Source of the DNA: Jiangella alkaliphila
GTDB lineage: Bacteria > Actinomycetota > Actinomycetes > Jiangellales > Jiangellaceae
Reading direction: 5' to 3'
NCBI RefSeq assembly: GCF_900105925.1
Contig: NZ_LT629791.1
Span: 2,081,278-2,145,277 of the forward strand
DNA length: 64,000 nucleotides
This document shows, one piece after another, positions 7,731 to 16,921 of this stretch (position 1 is its first letter; each line of letters opens with the position of its first letter). Under the pieces are notes generated by a model, which was not told the DNA's origin, searched no databases, and was given only the letters and a program-made list of their open reading frames with translations. The translations under genes and the position numbers were made by a program.

Positions 7731-8788
7731 CGGTCACCTCCGTACACGTGAGCGTATTGCTCCAGAATCACCTGGTGTTCCTGAGCCCTGTAGTCGAGGA
7801 ACTCACGGTCCAGGGGGCCGGCCCTGGAGCCCAGCCGTGCAACCGCGTTCTCCAGTGCGGTCAGGAATCTCTCTCCGAAGAGGTTGGGGTGCCCCTGCGA
7901 CCAGTCGAACCACTCGGGTTCCTCAACGAGCCCTTTGTGTAGTTCGTACTGCTCGGGCAGGTGCCCCGTGCGGGAGCAGATCGGAAGCAGGTTCAGATCG
8001 AAAGCCAGCTCCAGCTGGCCGGAGTGGCTGCTCCAGAGGTAGGGGAGCAGCAGCGCGTCCGTAGCCAGACCGGCTCGGACCACTTCCTCGTCCGTGGGAT
8101 ACGGGCGCATGGTCAGGCGGATACGGGGATCGCGCCGGGCCGTCTCCAGCAGCAGCGGAGCGCGCCCTCCGTCGGCGAAGTCGGCAGGGCTGAACGCGCG
8201 CAGAAGGAGGTGGAGGGTGCTCTGGGGATCCGTGATCCCCAGACTCCAGTTGGCCATGGTGGACAGCTGGTCCCGGCTGGCCCGTGAAGCCCCGAACATG
8301 AGGTACCGGGGCGAGTAGCTCGTCTCGCGCTCCAGGCCGGCCAGCATCTCCGGGGCAGCCACATACCCGTGGGGAATGACCGCTGCGTGGGGGCGCTCGG
8401 CGAGGACCTCGGTCAGCTGGGCTACTGAGCCTTCGGTGAGACAGACCCAGCTGATCTCGGCCGAGTGGAGCATCCGCAGGCGCGCGGTGAAGTCTTCGGA
8501 GTTGCCGATCATGTGCCGCGTATCGTGGGCGGTGAAGACCACGGTGACTCCGTTGCCGAGGCACGCGTCGAGAAGGCGCTCCAGGGTGGCGAGGTTCTCG
8601 AAGTCGATGTGGTGCAGGTGTAGGACATCAAGCCATGTGAGAGGGCGGTGCTCGAGAAGCCAGGCGGCGTCGACCGCTGCAGGCAGCGTGTCGCCGCTCG
8701 GAATCTCGGTCCCGTTCAGGATGCGGAACTCACGGCTCTGCAGCTTCCACGCATACGGTGTGCGCGCCGGCAGATGGACGACGCGCAT
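7727..8788 (-). CDS. GT-B-like glycosyltransferase
   Basis: About 353 aa from the ATG at 8788 (MRVVHLPARTPYAWK); a GTG at 8815 is an alternative. The middle reads DVLHLHHIDFENLATLERLL and GVTVVFTAHDTRHM, the usual acceptor-domain strands of group-1-like glycosyltransferases. A later segment, TDALLLPYLWSSHSGQLELA, resembles the donor-side motif in which such enzymes bind nucleotide sugar. It is coupled to the GT2 gene downstream. Its start lies only ~30 bp from a regulator gene that has lost its 5' end, so the block probably arrived by a rearrangement that cut that gene. Confidence 0.7.
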   Translation of the reverse strand: MRVVHLPARTPYAWKLQSREFRILNGTEIPSGDTLPAAVDAAWLLEHRPLTWLDVLHLHHIDFENLATLERLLDACLGNGVTVVFTAHDTRHMIGNSEDFTARLRMLHSAEISWVCLTEGSVAQLTEVLAERPHAAVIPHGYVAAPEMLAGLERETSYSPRYLMFGASRASRDQLSTMANWSLGITDPQSTLHLLLRAFSPADFADGGRAPLLLETARRDPRIRLTMRPYPTDEEVVRAGLATDALLLPYLWSSHSGQLELAFDLNLLPICSRTGHLPEQYELHKGLVEEPEWFDWSQGHPNLFGERFLTALENAVARLGSRAGPLDREFLDYRAQEHQVILEQYAHVYGGDR

Positions 8789-8821
8789 GCCTTCAGCCTG
8801 AGGAATCACTCTCACCGTTGT

Positions 8822-9388
8822 TCGCTCGCGCTCGCTGACCCGCGACAGGCCATCGCCCTTGCGCAGGCCGCTCTGCGCACGGCGGGCGGGGCCGTCTCGC
8901 CCGCGCTCAACGCCGATCTCCACGTGATGCAGGCCAAGGGCTACGCGCTCATCGGTGATGCGTCGGCGGCGCGCCTAGCGATGCACGAGGCAGAACGTGC
9001 CACCGGCCTCATCGGCAGCGGATTCGAGCTGGCCGAGACGAGCTACGTGCAGCCTGGCCTGATCGAAGCGCAGATGACTGAGGCCCTGATCAGCCTCGGC
9101 GACCTCAAGGCAGCATCTGGGCTCTCTGCGGCATCGCTCGACGCGCCGACGCACGCACGAGGCCGTGTGAACCGTCTCGCGACAGCCGCCACCTTGGCGC
9201 TCCGGGCCGGCGACGCAGACCGAGCGGCGGGTCTAGTCGTCGATATGCTCGACCACGCTCAGGGCATGGAATCCGGACGGCTGACTCACCGGTTCCGCAA
9301 GCTGCGCCACGCGTTGGCCGACCACCAGTCGGTGGCCACTCGTGATGCCATCGACCGACTCGACCGGACACTAGAGCTGCTCGCCTGA
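8822..9388 (+). pseudogene. 5'-truncated TPR regulator (XRE-type C-terminal part)
   Basis: Reads as the TPR-rich C-terminal half of actinobacterial helix-turn-helix/TPR regulators: DPRQAIALAQAALRTA, ADLHVMQAKGYALIGDASAA, SLGDLKAASGLSAASL, TAATLALRAGDADRAAGL, ending TLELLA. No HTH part or start codon precedes it; upstream DNA belongs to the divergent glycosyltransferase. Such genes often precede a Nudix gene, as here. Judged a fragment. Confidence 0.65.
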
Positions 9389-9416
9389 CACCGGCTCCCT
9401 ATGGAAGGCTCGCACC

Positions 9417-9951
9417 ATGCAATGGAAGAATCTCGGCGAACACACGGTCTACGAGAACCGCTGGTTCACCCGTGAACCTCGCGGACGTCGAGCTTCCAGA
9501 CGGCCGGCACCTGGACCACTACCTGATCCGGCAACGCCCGGTCGTCCTCACTGCCGCGGTTGCCGACGGCGAGGCCCTGCTCCTCTGGCGGCACCGCTTC
9601 ATCACCGACACGTGGGGGTGGGAGCTGCCCGCGGGCGTCGTCGACGACGGCGAGACACTCGAGGAAGCTGCCGCACGTGAGGCCCTCGAAGAGACTGGGT
9701 GGCAGCCAGGGCCACTCCACCACCTGATGACTCTTGAGCCTGCCAACGGCCTATCCGACTCGCTTCACCACGTCTACTGGGCCGAGGGCGCAGAGTACGT
9801 CGGCCACCCCGAGGATGACTTCGAGTCCTCGCGGCGCGAGTGGGTCTCTCTCACACAAGTTCCCGAACTCGTACGCAAGGGCGAAATTCCTGCCGCCAAC
9901 ACTGCGGCCGCACTAATGTTGCTGTTCCATATGAGTAGGGAAGCGTCTTAG
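9417..9951 (+). CDS. Nudix hydrolase, N-terminal frameshift
   Basis: A perfect Nudix box is visible: GVVDDGETLEEAAAREALEE then TGW. The natural start is the ATG at 9417 (MQWKNLGEHTVYENRWFT), but the frame must gain one base near 9471 to reach NLADVELPDGRHLDHY. A GTG at 9472 gives an intact 159-aa version lacking ~18 residues. It resembles ADP-ribose pyrophosphatase-like Nudix enzymes. It could be a recent mutation in a decaying region, a sequencing error, or a truncated but working enzyme. Confidence 0.7.
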
Positions 9952-10206
9952 ATTTGCCGTCGCGGAGTCCTTCATGAATCTGAGTGGCGACGAAGCCAGC
10001 CTTCGAGCATCGCGCGCCCCGGGCGCAATCGAGGGTGAAGCTACCCACAGAGGTGCCACCTCCACCACCGAGGCCGACGGCGGGAGTGGGCGGACGGGTG
10101 AGCGTGGCGGCAGTCGTGCAATATACGAGCAACTTCGGATGGCGATTCCCGGTCATTGCCGGTATCCCACGGTCAACCAGCGCGGAGTGAATGCGCTGGT
10201 CAGTGG

Positions 10207-10249
10207 GTGCCCCCGGCAGGATTCGAACCTGCGACCCTCCGCTTAGGAG
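10207..10249. repeat. attL of the AICE
   Basis: The 43 bp from GTGCCCCCGG to CTTAGGAG are identical to 27269-27311, the 3' half of tRNA-Arg(CCU). An inverted repeat ACCAGCGC...GCGCTGGT just outside (10177-10200) would be the original terminator of the tRNA gene. This marks the far end of the integrated element. Confidence 0.92.
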
Positions 10250-10308
10250 ACGCATCCGAAACCGCAGGTAGATGACCATGATCAGGGTCATCGCGCCCTT
10301 CGCGTGTC

Positions 10309-11433
10309 TCACGATGCTTGATCCTCCGGGGCATCCTGGCCGATCGCTGCCCGTCGAGCAAGGTCGCTCAGAGCCTTGGCGACTTCGGCGTCACGACCGT
10401 CCAAAGCGTGAAGGTACCGGTTGGCCGCCGCCGTCGACGAGTGGCCGAGCCGCTTCTTGAGGTCCGCGAGCGTAGCGCCGGCGGCCGCCGCCAGACTCTG
10501 CCCGGTGTGGCGCAGGTCGTGAAAGGCGATGTCGACGCCCACCTTGATGCGGGCACGCTTGAACGCCAGGTACACGGCGTTCCCGCGCATCCGCGAACCA
10601 TCGCGGCCGACGAAGAAGAACTCAGGGCCAGACCACTTCTCGGCGTGCTCGACCAGGAAGACCAGGACGTGCGGGGGCACCGAGATCTCACGCTTGCCAG
10701 CCTCGGTCTTGGGGTCCTTGTCGTAGCGGACCCTCGACTCCAGCAGCTCGACGTGGTTGTTCCGCACCCACACCGTGCCCTTCTCCAAGTCGACGTCCTC
10801 CCGACGCAGGCCACAGACCTCACCGCGCCGCAGCGCACACCAGGCGGCGAGTACCACGGCGGCGCGGTAGCGCTCCGGAGTGATCGTGGTGATCAGCTCG
10901 GCCACCTGCTGGGGCGTGGCGATCTTGCGCTCGCGGGCCTTGACGGAGCCGGCTCCGGGGATCATGCACGGGTTACGCGTGATCGCCTCATCTCGGACGG
11001 CCGCGTTCATGACCGTACGAAGGAACCGGTACGACTGCGCGATTGAGGTCTTGCCGCCCGTGCCCCGGAGGGCATCCGCGTACCACGACCGCACGACCGG
11101 CGGCGTGATCGCGACCAACGGTACGTCGAGCAGCTTGCTCAGGTGCAGTCGCATATTCCGCCGGCACGTCTCTGCCCAGCGCCGCCCGACATCCGGGTTC
11201 TCGTCGAGGTAGCTCTCGGCGTACTCGCCGAACGTCTGCCGGCCGAGGTGCTGATCCAGCCAGGTACCGCGGCTGAGGTCGGCCTCGACGCGCGCCAACC
11301 ACTGGCCGGCGTCGGTCTTGGTGCGGAACGTGTCGGGCGCGTTCTGCCGCTGGCCGTTCGGGCCGATGAACGACGCCTGATAGCGACCGGACGGCAGCTT
11401 GCGGATCTTGCCGAACCGGCGACGGCCGGCCAT
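10309..11433 (-). CDS. int: site-specific tyrosine integrase
   Basis: 374 aa. It has an AP2-like N-terminal arm-binding part, a SAM-like core-binding domain (~70-150) and the catalytic domain with R202 (ALRRGE), H305-xx-R308 (HDLRHTG), H331 (LGHSS) and the nucleophile Y340 (ANRYLHA). It recombines attP with the tRNA-Arg 3' end. Its ATG overlaps the xis stop by one base. The gene ends about 60 bp inside attL, the usual position. Confidence 0.95.
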   Translation of the reverse strand: MAGRRRFGKIRKLPSGRYQASFIGPNGQRQNAPDTFRTKTDAGQWLARVEADLSRGTWLDQHLGRQTFGEYAESYLDENPDVGRRWAETCRRNMRLHLSKLLDVPLVAITPPVVRSWYADALRGTGGKTSIAQSYRFLRTVMNAAVRDEAITRNPCMIPGAGSVKARERKIATPQQVAELITTITPERYRAAVVLAAWCALRRGEVCGLRREDVDLEKGTVWVRNNHVELLESRVRYDKDPKTEAGKREISVPPHVLVFLVEHAEKWSGPEFFFVGRDGSRMRGNAVYLAFKRARIKVGVDIAFHDLRHTGQSLAAAAGATLADLKKRLGHSSTAAANRYLHALDGRDAEVAKALSDLARRAAIGQDAPEDQAS

Positions 11434-11699
11434 CAGCGCACCACCTGGCCGCCATGCCAGCGAATCTCCATTGGCTCGACGGTGGAGTCGGCGATGAACG
11501 CGGCGAGCACGGATGAGGGGATCCGGACGTGCCGGCCGACCTTGACGAAGCGGATGCGCCGTTCGGCGATCAGCCGCCGGGGGAACCTGGATGTGGTGCC
11601 GAGAACTTCGGCGGCCTCATCGACGGTCAACAGCCGATCCATGAGTGTGTCCTTCCGTGAGACTGCGGATCTCTTGCCCGGTGTGGTGGCCTCGCTCAT
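11433..11699 (-). CDS. xis: excisionase / MerR-like HTH protein
   Basis: 88 aa. The C-terminal two thirds are an excisionase-type helix-turn-helix: LLTVDEAAEVLGTTSRFPRR, then LIAERRIRFVKVGRHVRIPS. It would direct the integrase towards excision. The ATG at 11699 overlaps the rep stop (ATGA), which favours this start over the internal Met at 11642. Confidence 0.88.
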   Translation of the reverse strand: MSEATTPGKRSAVSRKDTLMDRLLTVDEAAEVLGTTSRFPRRLIAERRIRFVKVGRHVRIPSSVLAAFIADSTVEPMEIRWHGGQVVR

Positions 11700-13123
11700 A
11701 CCGTCGTGGCCTCATCGGCACGGCGGATGCGGGCGAGGTTGGCTGAGCGGGTGGCGTTGGCGGCGGCTGCGGTGTCGAGGTAGCCGCGTCCGGCGTAGTG
11801 CCAGTCGCCGACGACGATGAGCGTGGTGGTGTCGTCGGCCGCCTCCTGGTCGAGGTCGAGGACGTCTCGTACGTCGGCGTCGGCGGGGAGTTGGGCGCGC
11901 TTCTGTCGCCAGTGCCGGCGGGCGGAGCGGAGTGCGCCGAAGGTCACGCTGTAGGCGCGGCTCTTGGTGATGGGGTGGCCGCGGTAGCCGAGGGTGGCGT
12001 AGCGGTCCCTGAGCCGGGCGTAGTCCTCGTCGACGGGAACCAACTGCTGTGCCGCCTTGATGAGCCGGACGGCGTGCGGGGTCGCGCCGCGTTTGGCCGC
12101 GTGACCGGCGCTGTAGAGCTTACCGGCGACGGGCAGCCCGAAGTCCTCGGTCGACTTCGTCAAGTACTTCGCGAGGTAGGCGGCGACCTGGTGCGGATGT
12201 GCTGGCCCGTCGGAGTTGTCGCGCCCGGCGCCGGGGGTGATGGTGCGCAGGTCGAGCTGCTTCCCCCACCGCAGCCGTAGCGTCTGCCCGCCGATGATCG
12301 GCACGTCCTTGTGCGCCTGGGCGGCGGCATGCCGTACCGCGTCCTCGAGGTCCGTCACCGAGAGGCCCAGCTGCGGCGGCGTGGCCGGGCCGTCGGGGCC
12401 GTCGAGACGGATGACGACGTGGAAGTGCACGACGCCACGGGCCTGGAACTCGGTCACCTTCGTGTAGGAGACCTTGACCGCCTTCGTGAACGCCTTCATC
12501 GACAGGCCGACAGCGCGGGCGAGGCGGCGGCGCAGCGCCATGGTGAAGTAGCGCCACAGCTGCGGCGCCCACCACTGCCACGCGGCGTGCGCGGTGTAGT
12601 CGTAGCACTCGAAGCACAGCGGCTGCCCTACCTGCGGGTCATCGGCGTCATGCCGCCGCACACATGACAGCGGCCGGCTGTGCGGGCAGCGCGGCCTGTC
12701 CCGCCTGGCCCGGCACGGCGCGGTGCGGCCGTTGGTGGGCCGGGTGTGGCGGTGCACGGCCCCGAACGACGGCGCGGTGAAGGTGGCGAACGTCGCCGGA
12801 TGCTCGGCCACCGTCTCCGGGACCGTCTTGCCGCCGGCCAGCCCGCAGGACAGCAGGTGCCACGCGTCGCCCTTGTACTCCCGCGAGCAGGACGGGCAGA
12901 CGGCGGCGCGGCGATTCCCGCAGCGCACGTAGATGTGCCCATCCGGTTCGTCGTTCGAGGAGTAGCTGCGCACGACCTCACCCGTGGCCGCGTGGACGGT
13001 GGTCGACGAGCCGGTGAGCCGGATCGGGTTGACGCAGCCACGGGCCAGCTCGGCCGCGCGAGCGTGGGACAGCGATGCCAGCTGGAACACCAACTCCGTG
13101 TGGTCGAGGGTCCGCATGCTCAC
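11696..13123 (-). CDS. rolling-circle replication initiator (RepSA-like)
   Basis: 475 aa from the GTG at 13123, which overlaps the tra stop (GTGA). HUH endonuclease motifs are plain: VVHFHVVIRL with H233-x-H235 (metal site) and AYLAKYLTKS with Y316/Y320 (nicking tyrosines). Several Cys pairs near the N-terminus (C68, C76, C79) suggest zinc binding. In pSAM2-type elements this protein nicks the origin and drives autonomous replication of the excised circle. Confidence 0.92.
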   Translation of the reverse strand: MSMRTLDHTELVFQLASLSHARAAELARGCVNPIRLTGSSTTVHAATGEVVRSYSSNDEPDGHIYVRCGNRRAAVCPSCSREYKGDAWHLLSCGLAGGKTVPETVAEHPATFATFTAPSFGAVHRHTRPTNGRTAPCRARRDRPRCPHSRPLSCVRRHDADDPQVGQPLCFECYDYTAHAAWQWWAPQLWRYFTMALRRRLARAVGLSMKAFTKAVKVSYTKVTEFQARGVVHFHVVIRLDGPDGPATPPQLGLSVTDLEDAVRHAAAQAHKDVPIIGGQTLRLRWGKQLDLRTITPGAGRDNSDGPAHPHQVAAYLAKYLTKSTEDFGLPVAGKLYSAGHAAKRGATPHAVRLIKAAQQLVPVDEDYARLRDRYATLGYRGHPITKSRAYSVTFGALRSARRHWRQKRAQLPADADVRDVLDLDQEAADDTTTLIVVGDWHYAGRGYLDTAAAANATRSANLARIRRADEATTV

Positions 13124-14601
13124 GCGACCACCCCTGAGGCATCGCCGTCCTGGTCGTCGGTGTCGGTGACGACGGTGAACCCGTGACGCGGCGGGGCCGG
13201 CGGCGCGGCCGGGCAATCGCGGGCCATGGCGCGGATGTCGTCGTCGGTGACCCACGTGAACCGGATCCGGACCGGCGTGGGGTCGCCGTCGACGAGCACA
13301 TACCCGGTGCCGGGCAGAGCCTCGGGAATCGACTCAGCGTGCGCGCCGCGTTCCCAGGCGTCCTTACCGAGGACCATCTCGACCTCGGACGCGGTGTCCA
13401 GCCGGAGTGCGACCTTGGTGGGGAACAGGTTGCGGGCGTCGACCACGGACTTGCGCGGGTCCTGCACGAACGCCAGCACCGAGACCCCGGCGGCGCGGCC
13501 CTGAGACAGGACGACCTTGAGCGCCTTGTTGAACTGGTGCTTGAGCTTGGTGTCGTCCTGGTACTCCGTCAGGTAGGCCAGCTCGTCGATGATCAGCACG
13601 ACGAAAGGCTCCTCCGCGGTCGGGACGTGTTTGCGGCTGTGCCCGCGCAGTCGCTTCGAGCGTTCGCGGACCAGCTCGGCGGCGTCGGTGAGGAGGCCGA
13701 CCATGTCGCCGGGCTCGTCGTCGGCGGTGAACCGGGAGAACAGCGCCCGACCCATCGCCAGCTCGATCCCGCCCTTCGGGTCCGCACCCCACAGCTCGAC
13801 GACACCGGACGGGACGGCAGGCGCGAGGGCACGCACGGTCGACCACAGCGCAGAGCCCTTCCCGGACCCGGTCGCGCCGGCCGTCAGCACGTGGCTGTAG
13901 AGCAGCCGTAGCCGATACGGGCTGCCGTCCTCGGTGAACCCGACCGGTAGCGCCTCGAAGTCCACGTCCTGCGCATCCAGTGTCATCGCCGGGATCGGGT
14001 CGGTGAGCATGTCGCCAGTGCTGAACAGCAACGTGACTGTGCCGGGCTGGTCGGAGCGGACGCGCACCTGCGTCGTGCCGAACGCGTGGGCGATGGCGTC
14101 GGCGCGGTCCGCGTAGTCGGCGGGCGACTGGCCGGCGAACAGCCGCACGACCACGGCGTCGGCGGCCGGATGCGCCGTCACGCCGATCAGCTCGGGCGCG
14201 ACCTGGCGGCCGAACGAGCCAGGGACCGTGAGGCCGCAGCCGGCGGCGACGGTGGGCCAGTGCTTGCGGTAGATCCGCCGGTACCGCCACCGTCCCCGCA
14301 CCTGCGCGGCGACCCGTTCGGCGGACTCGGGGTGGCCGAGCCGCCACATGACCCACGTGATGAGCGGCAGCACCACGAGCAGGACCAGGCCGCCCGTGCC
14401 CAGCGCGCCGTAGGCGAGCAGCAGGACGCAGCCGGCAGCGAATACCAGGGGGAGCTTACGCAGCAGCATCAGCGGCGTCAGCGTCACCCAGCCGAGGCCG
14501 CGCAGCAGCTTCCGGATCAGCGAGTCGTGGTCGAACAGGTTCTGTACGAACGTCGCGAGGGTCTTGACGTTCTTCGCGGTCAGCAGGGGTCGGGGCGTCA
14601 T
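13120..14601 (-). CDS. FtsK/SpoIIIE-like conjugative DNA translocase (TraSA-like)
   Basis: 493 aa from the ATG at 14601. Two membrane helices lie near residues 50-67 and 70-87. The motor domain has Walker A GATGSGKGS (242-250) and Walker B VVLIIDELAYL (ends ~344). It pumps double-stranded DNA from donor to recipient hypha in one step; it is the only transfer protein such elements need. The start overlaps the stop of the preceding small CxxC gene (ATGA), and its end overlaps rep, so the operon is coupled. Confidence 0.92.
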   Translation of the reverse strand: MTPRPLLTAKNVKTLATFVQNLFDHDSLIRKLLRGLGWVTLTPLMLLRKLPLVFAAGCVLLLAYGALGTGGLVLLVVLPLITWVMWRLGHPESAERVAAQVRGRWRYRRIYRKHWPTVAAGCGLTVPGSFGRQVAPELIGVTAHPAADAVVVRLFAGQSPADYADRADAIAHAFGTTQVRVRSDQPGTVTLLFSTGDMLTDPIPAMTLDAQDVDFEALPVGFTEDGSPYRLRLLYSHVLTAGATGSGKGSALWSTVRALAPAVPSGVVELWGADPKGGIELAMGRALFSRFTADDEPGDMVGLLTDAAELVRERSKRLRGHSRKHVPTAEEPFVVLIIDELAYLTEYQDDTKLKHQFNKALKVVLSQGRAAGVSVLAFVQDPRKSVVDARNLFPTKVALRLDTASEVEMVLGKDAWERGAHAESIPEALPGTGYVLVDGDPTPVRIRFTWVTDDDIRAMARDCPAAPPAPPRHGFTVVTDTDDQDGDASGVVA

Positions 14602-14771
14602 CGAACCAGTCCTTGGGAAGCTGTCAGGGCCGCGTGCCGCAAGTGGGCGGCGATGTGGCAGAGGTCGCAGATGGTGTCGCCGGTACCGGGGTGGAACCAC
14701 GCGGCAACAGCGGCCACCGATCGTCCGCAGCCGGAACACGCAACCATCGCGGCGGCCGGGTGCGCGGTCAC
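14598..14771 (-). CDS. small zinc-finger-like AICE protein
   Basis: 57 aa starting at GTG 14771 (GTGA overlap with the gene upstream) and ending in an ATGA overlap with tra. Two CxxC knuckles, CSGCGRS and CDLCHIAAH, spaced ~22 residues apart suggest a zinc ribbon. The role is unknown, but double coupling ties it to transfer. Its size puts it below usual gene-calling limits. Confidence 0.7.
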   Translation of the reverse strand: MTAHPAAAMVACSGCGRSVAAVAAWFHPGTGDTICDLCHIAAHLRHAALTASQGLVR

Positions 14772-14947
14772 GGGCGATCACCGCAACGGGTCACCGCAGC
14801 GTCGCGGACGGTGTCTAACCGTTCGGCCTTGACCTCGTCGGCGCCGATCATGAGGACGGCGACGGTCAGCAGTTGCGCGAGGACGACGCCGAGAGCGGCG
14901 AGCGGGAGCCGCCAGGTCGTAGGGTTGGACACACCGATCCCCTCCAT
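14768..14947 (-). CDS. small single-span membrane protein, first gene of tra operon
   Basis: 59 aa. One hydrophobic stretch (LPLAALGVVLAQLLTVAVLM) follows a short N-terminus; the C-terminus is charged. It is translationally coupled to the CxxC gene (GTGA at 14768-14771). Position and size recall the small Spd-like spread proteins of actinomycete plasmids, but no family is recognised. Confidence 0.65.
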   Translation of the reverse strand: MEGIGVSNPTTWRLPLAALGVVLAQLLTVAVLMIGADEVKAERLDTVRDAAVTRCGDRP

Positions 14948-14966
14948 TCGGGGGTGTTGATTGGGG

Positions 14967-15012
14967 CCACCGGGGACGGGCGGTTTCCTAGGCCATGACC
15001 CGTCCCCGGTGG
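14967..15012. terminator. 14-bp-stem inverted repeat upstream of the tra operon
   Basis: CCACCGGGGACGGG (14967-14980) pairs perfectly with CCCGTCCCCGGTGG (14999-15012). It lies between the end of the 15017 gene and the start of the tra operon on the same strand, so it could terminate or regulate read-through. Confidence 0.5.
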
Positions 15013-15016
15013 GGTC

Positions 15017-15541
15017 TCATCGCGAGACGGCGCGAACCTCGCCGTTCGTCGCGTCGCTCACCGCGGCCAGCCGCACGATCAGCGCGTCATCACTGGCCGC
15101 CGGATACGCCGACGCCGGGAGCTGGGCGTGCACGATCGCGAGCCAGTCCGCGAGCACCGCTGCGCCGCGCTGGTCGAAGGACACCTCGGCCGGTGACCAG
15201 GGCACCCGGCTGCCGAGGGTGGCGACCAGACGGATCAGCCTCTTCTCGCCGCCGGACATGACGCCGAACGCTCGGACGGGCGGTGCGGGCTGCGGACCCT
15301 GCGCGTGCCACTCCCAGAACGCCTCATCGTCGGCCGGTGCCGGGTGCCGGCGCTCGTACTCCACCCACGCGGCACTATCGCCGTCACTCTCATTCACGGC
15401 CTGGGTGAGGACGTCGAGCCAGTCCTCCCGCCGGTCAATCTGGCCGGCGATCCGTTCGACCAGCTCCCGCACCCACGGATGCCGGGCCGCGAGCCAGTCG
15501 GCGGCCGCGTAGGCGTCGGTGGGGATCTCGATGACGGTCAT
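15017..15541 (-). CDS. conserved AICE-type hypothetical protein
   Basis: 174 aa (MTVIEIPTDAYAAADWLA...), acidic and tryptophan-rich, no transmembrane segment or known motif. It starts 2 nt after the stop of the upstream gene, forming a pair. Paired small genes upstream of tra are common in these elements. Function not recognised. Confidence 0.6.
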   Translation of the reverse strand: MTVIEIPTDAYAAADWLAARHPWVRELVERIAGQIDRREDWLDVLTQAVNESDGDSAAWVEYERRHPAPADDEAFWEWHAQGPQPAPPVRAFGVMSGGEKRLIRLVATLGSRVPWSPAEVSFDQRGAAVLADWLAIVHAQLPASAYPAASDDALIVRLAAVSDATNGEVRAVSR

Positions 15542-15543
15542 GG

Positions 15544-15948
15544 TCAGGCCGCCTTGTCGCCGCTGCCGGAGGTGGTCTTGCCGGCGTCCTTGCGCGGCGG
15601 CGTGTGCGACGCGATGCCGCCGGCCCGCCACGACTCGACCAGCTGGCCGGCCTTCGTCGCCCGCGGCGACGCCACCAGGTCGCCGAACTCGATCGAGGAG
15701 AACTCGGCGATCTCCGGCTTCAACGGCGCTGGCACGATCACCTGCGCCCGAGCCGACAGCTCGTTCCCGAACGACACCGTCCGGTAGATGACCTCCACAC
15801 CCCACAACGGCATCCGCGTCTCCTCATCGAGCGCCTGCCGCTCCGACTGCCGACGTCCCTCCGCGGTGTCCTCCCACTCATGCACCGCGTTGACCACACC
15901 GGTCGCCGTCATCCTCTGCCGCTTGCTGTCCACTGCATAGGTCGCCAT
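15544..15948 (-). CDS. conserved AICE-type hypothetical protein
   Basis: 134 aa (MATYAVDSKRQRMTATG...). It contains a beta-rich middle (PLWGVEVIYRTVSFGNELSA) and a charged, Gly/Ser/Lys-rich tail. It is the first gene of the leftward AICE transcription, facing the GntR regulator across 130 bp, so it is a likely target of that regulator. Function not recognised. Confidence 0.6.
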   Translation of the reverse strand: MATYAVDSKRQRMTATGVVNAVHEWEDTAEGRRQSERQALDEETRMPLWGVEVIYRTVSFGNELSARAQVIVPAPLKPEIAEFSSIEFGDLVASPRATKAGQLVESWRAGGIASHTPPRKDAGKTTSGSGDKAA

Positions 15949-16009
15949 GACCTCTTGGCCTCCCTGGGCTCCGTGCGCCGCGCTCTACGACACAACCAAC
16001 ATGGCCAGG

Positions 16010-16026
16010 CTAACTAGGCAGGTTAG
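16010..16026. promoter_or_regulatory. inverted repeat in the divergent AICE control region
   Basis: CTAAC-TAGGCAG-GTTAG, followed by a further GTCTAGGTTGGC, lies between the divergent 15948 and 16079 genes. It is a plausible GntR-type operator; inference from symmetry and place. Confidence 0.4.
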
Positions 16027-16078
16027 GCAAGTCAAGGTATTTGTCTAGGTTGGCTGACTTACCGATATCCTGAAAGGC

Positions 16079-16921
16079 ATGGCACTTGACCCGGACGACC
16101 CGCGCCCGCCGTACATCCAGGTCGCGAACGCGCTGCGTGCGGCGATCTTGACCCGCAAGTACGCGCCCGGCGAGAAGCTGCCGTCCGGGAGCAAGCTCGC
16201 CGAGACCTACGGCGTGGCCCGCCAGACGGTGCAGAACGCGTTGGACATCCTGCGCGACGAGAAGCTGATCGTGTCCCGTCAGGGGAGCGGGGTGTTCGTG
16301 CGCGAGCGCACCGAGAAGCCGGTCGGCCTGCGCCCGCACCTGGAGCAGGCGTTCGAAGGCGGCACTGTCCGGGTCGACTTCTCGGGCTACACGGCGGAGA
16401 CGCTGCACGGGGCGATGCAGGAGCCGTTGGACAACATCAGGTCCGGCCGGCTCACGCCCCAGGAGATCAGCATCCGCATCCTGGTCGCCGACACCACCAT
16501 GCAGTGGACGCTGCCGCGCCGGGTCGACGAACCGGGCGACTATCCGCCGATCCGCGAGCGGATGGCCGACATCGCCGTGCGCCACATCGAGGCGCTACGC
16601 CACTCGGTCAACGAGCTGGCCGAGATCGGCCTCGTCAAGAAGGCCAGCGTCGAGATGCGTGTGCACGGCACGCCACCGATGTTCAAGCTGTACATCATCA
16701 ACGACGCCCAGGTGTTCTTCGGCTTCTACCCCGTCTACGAGCACCAGGTCAGCCTTGCCGACGAGCCGACGACCATCCTCGACCTCGGCGGCAAGGACGC
16801 CGTCCTGTTCCATCACGCCGCCACCGACGACGACGAATCCATGGGATCCCAGTACGTCGCCCAGGCCCGCCGCTGGTTCGACAGCATCTGGACCACCGTC
16901 GGCCGCGAGAAGACCCAATGA
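16079..16921 (+). CDS. GntR-family regulator (KorSA-like AICE repressor)
   Basis: 280 aa. The N-terminal winged HTH is typical GntR: PPYIQVANALRAAILTRKYA, PGEKLPSGSKLAETYGVARQ, TVQNALDILRDEKLIVSRQG, SGVFV. The C-terminal ~180 residues are not the usual UTRA domain. In pSAM2-type elements a GntR protein holds replication and transfer genes silent. It faces the leftward core operon and overlaps the HAD gene by 4 nt (ATGA). Confidence 0.85.
   Translation: MALDPDDPRPPYIQVANALRAAILTRKYAPGEKLPSGSKLAETYGVARQTVQNALDILRDEKLIVSRQGSGVFVRERTEKPVGLRPHLEQAFEGGTVRVDFSGYTAETLHGAMQEPLDNIRSGRLTPQEISIRILVADTTMQWTLPRRVDEPGDYPPIRERMADIAVRHIEALRHSVNELAEIGLVKKASVEMRVHGTPPMFKLYIINDAQVFFGFYPVYEHQVSLADEPTTILDLGGKDAVLFHHAATDDDESMGSQYVAQARRWFDSIWTTVGREKTQ

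Noticed and set aside
9974-10246. 90-codon frame ending in PRQDSNLRPSA
   Set aside because: The end is translated attL/tRNA sequence, a familiar artefact.
9851-10312. 153-codon minus-strand frame across attL
   Set aside because: Runs through the tRNA-derived repeat and the 3' end of a Nudix gene; no homology pattern.
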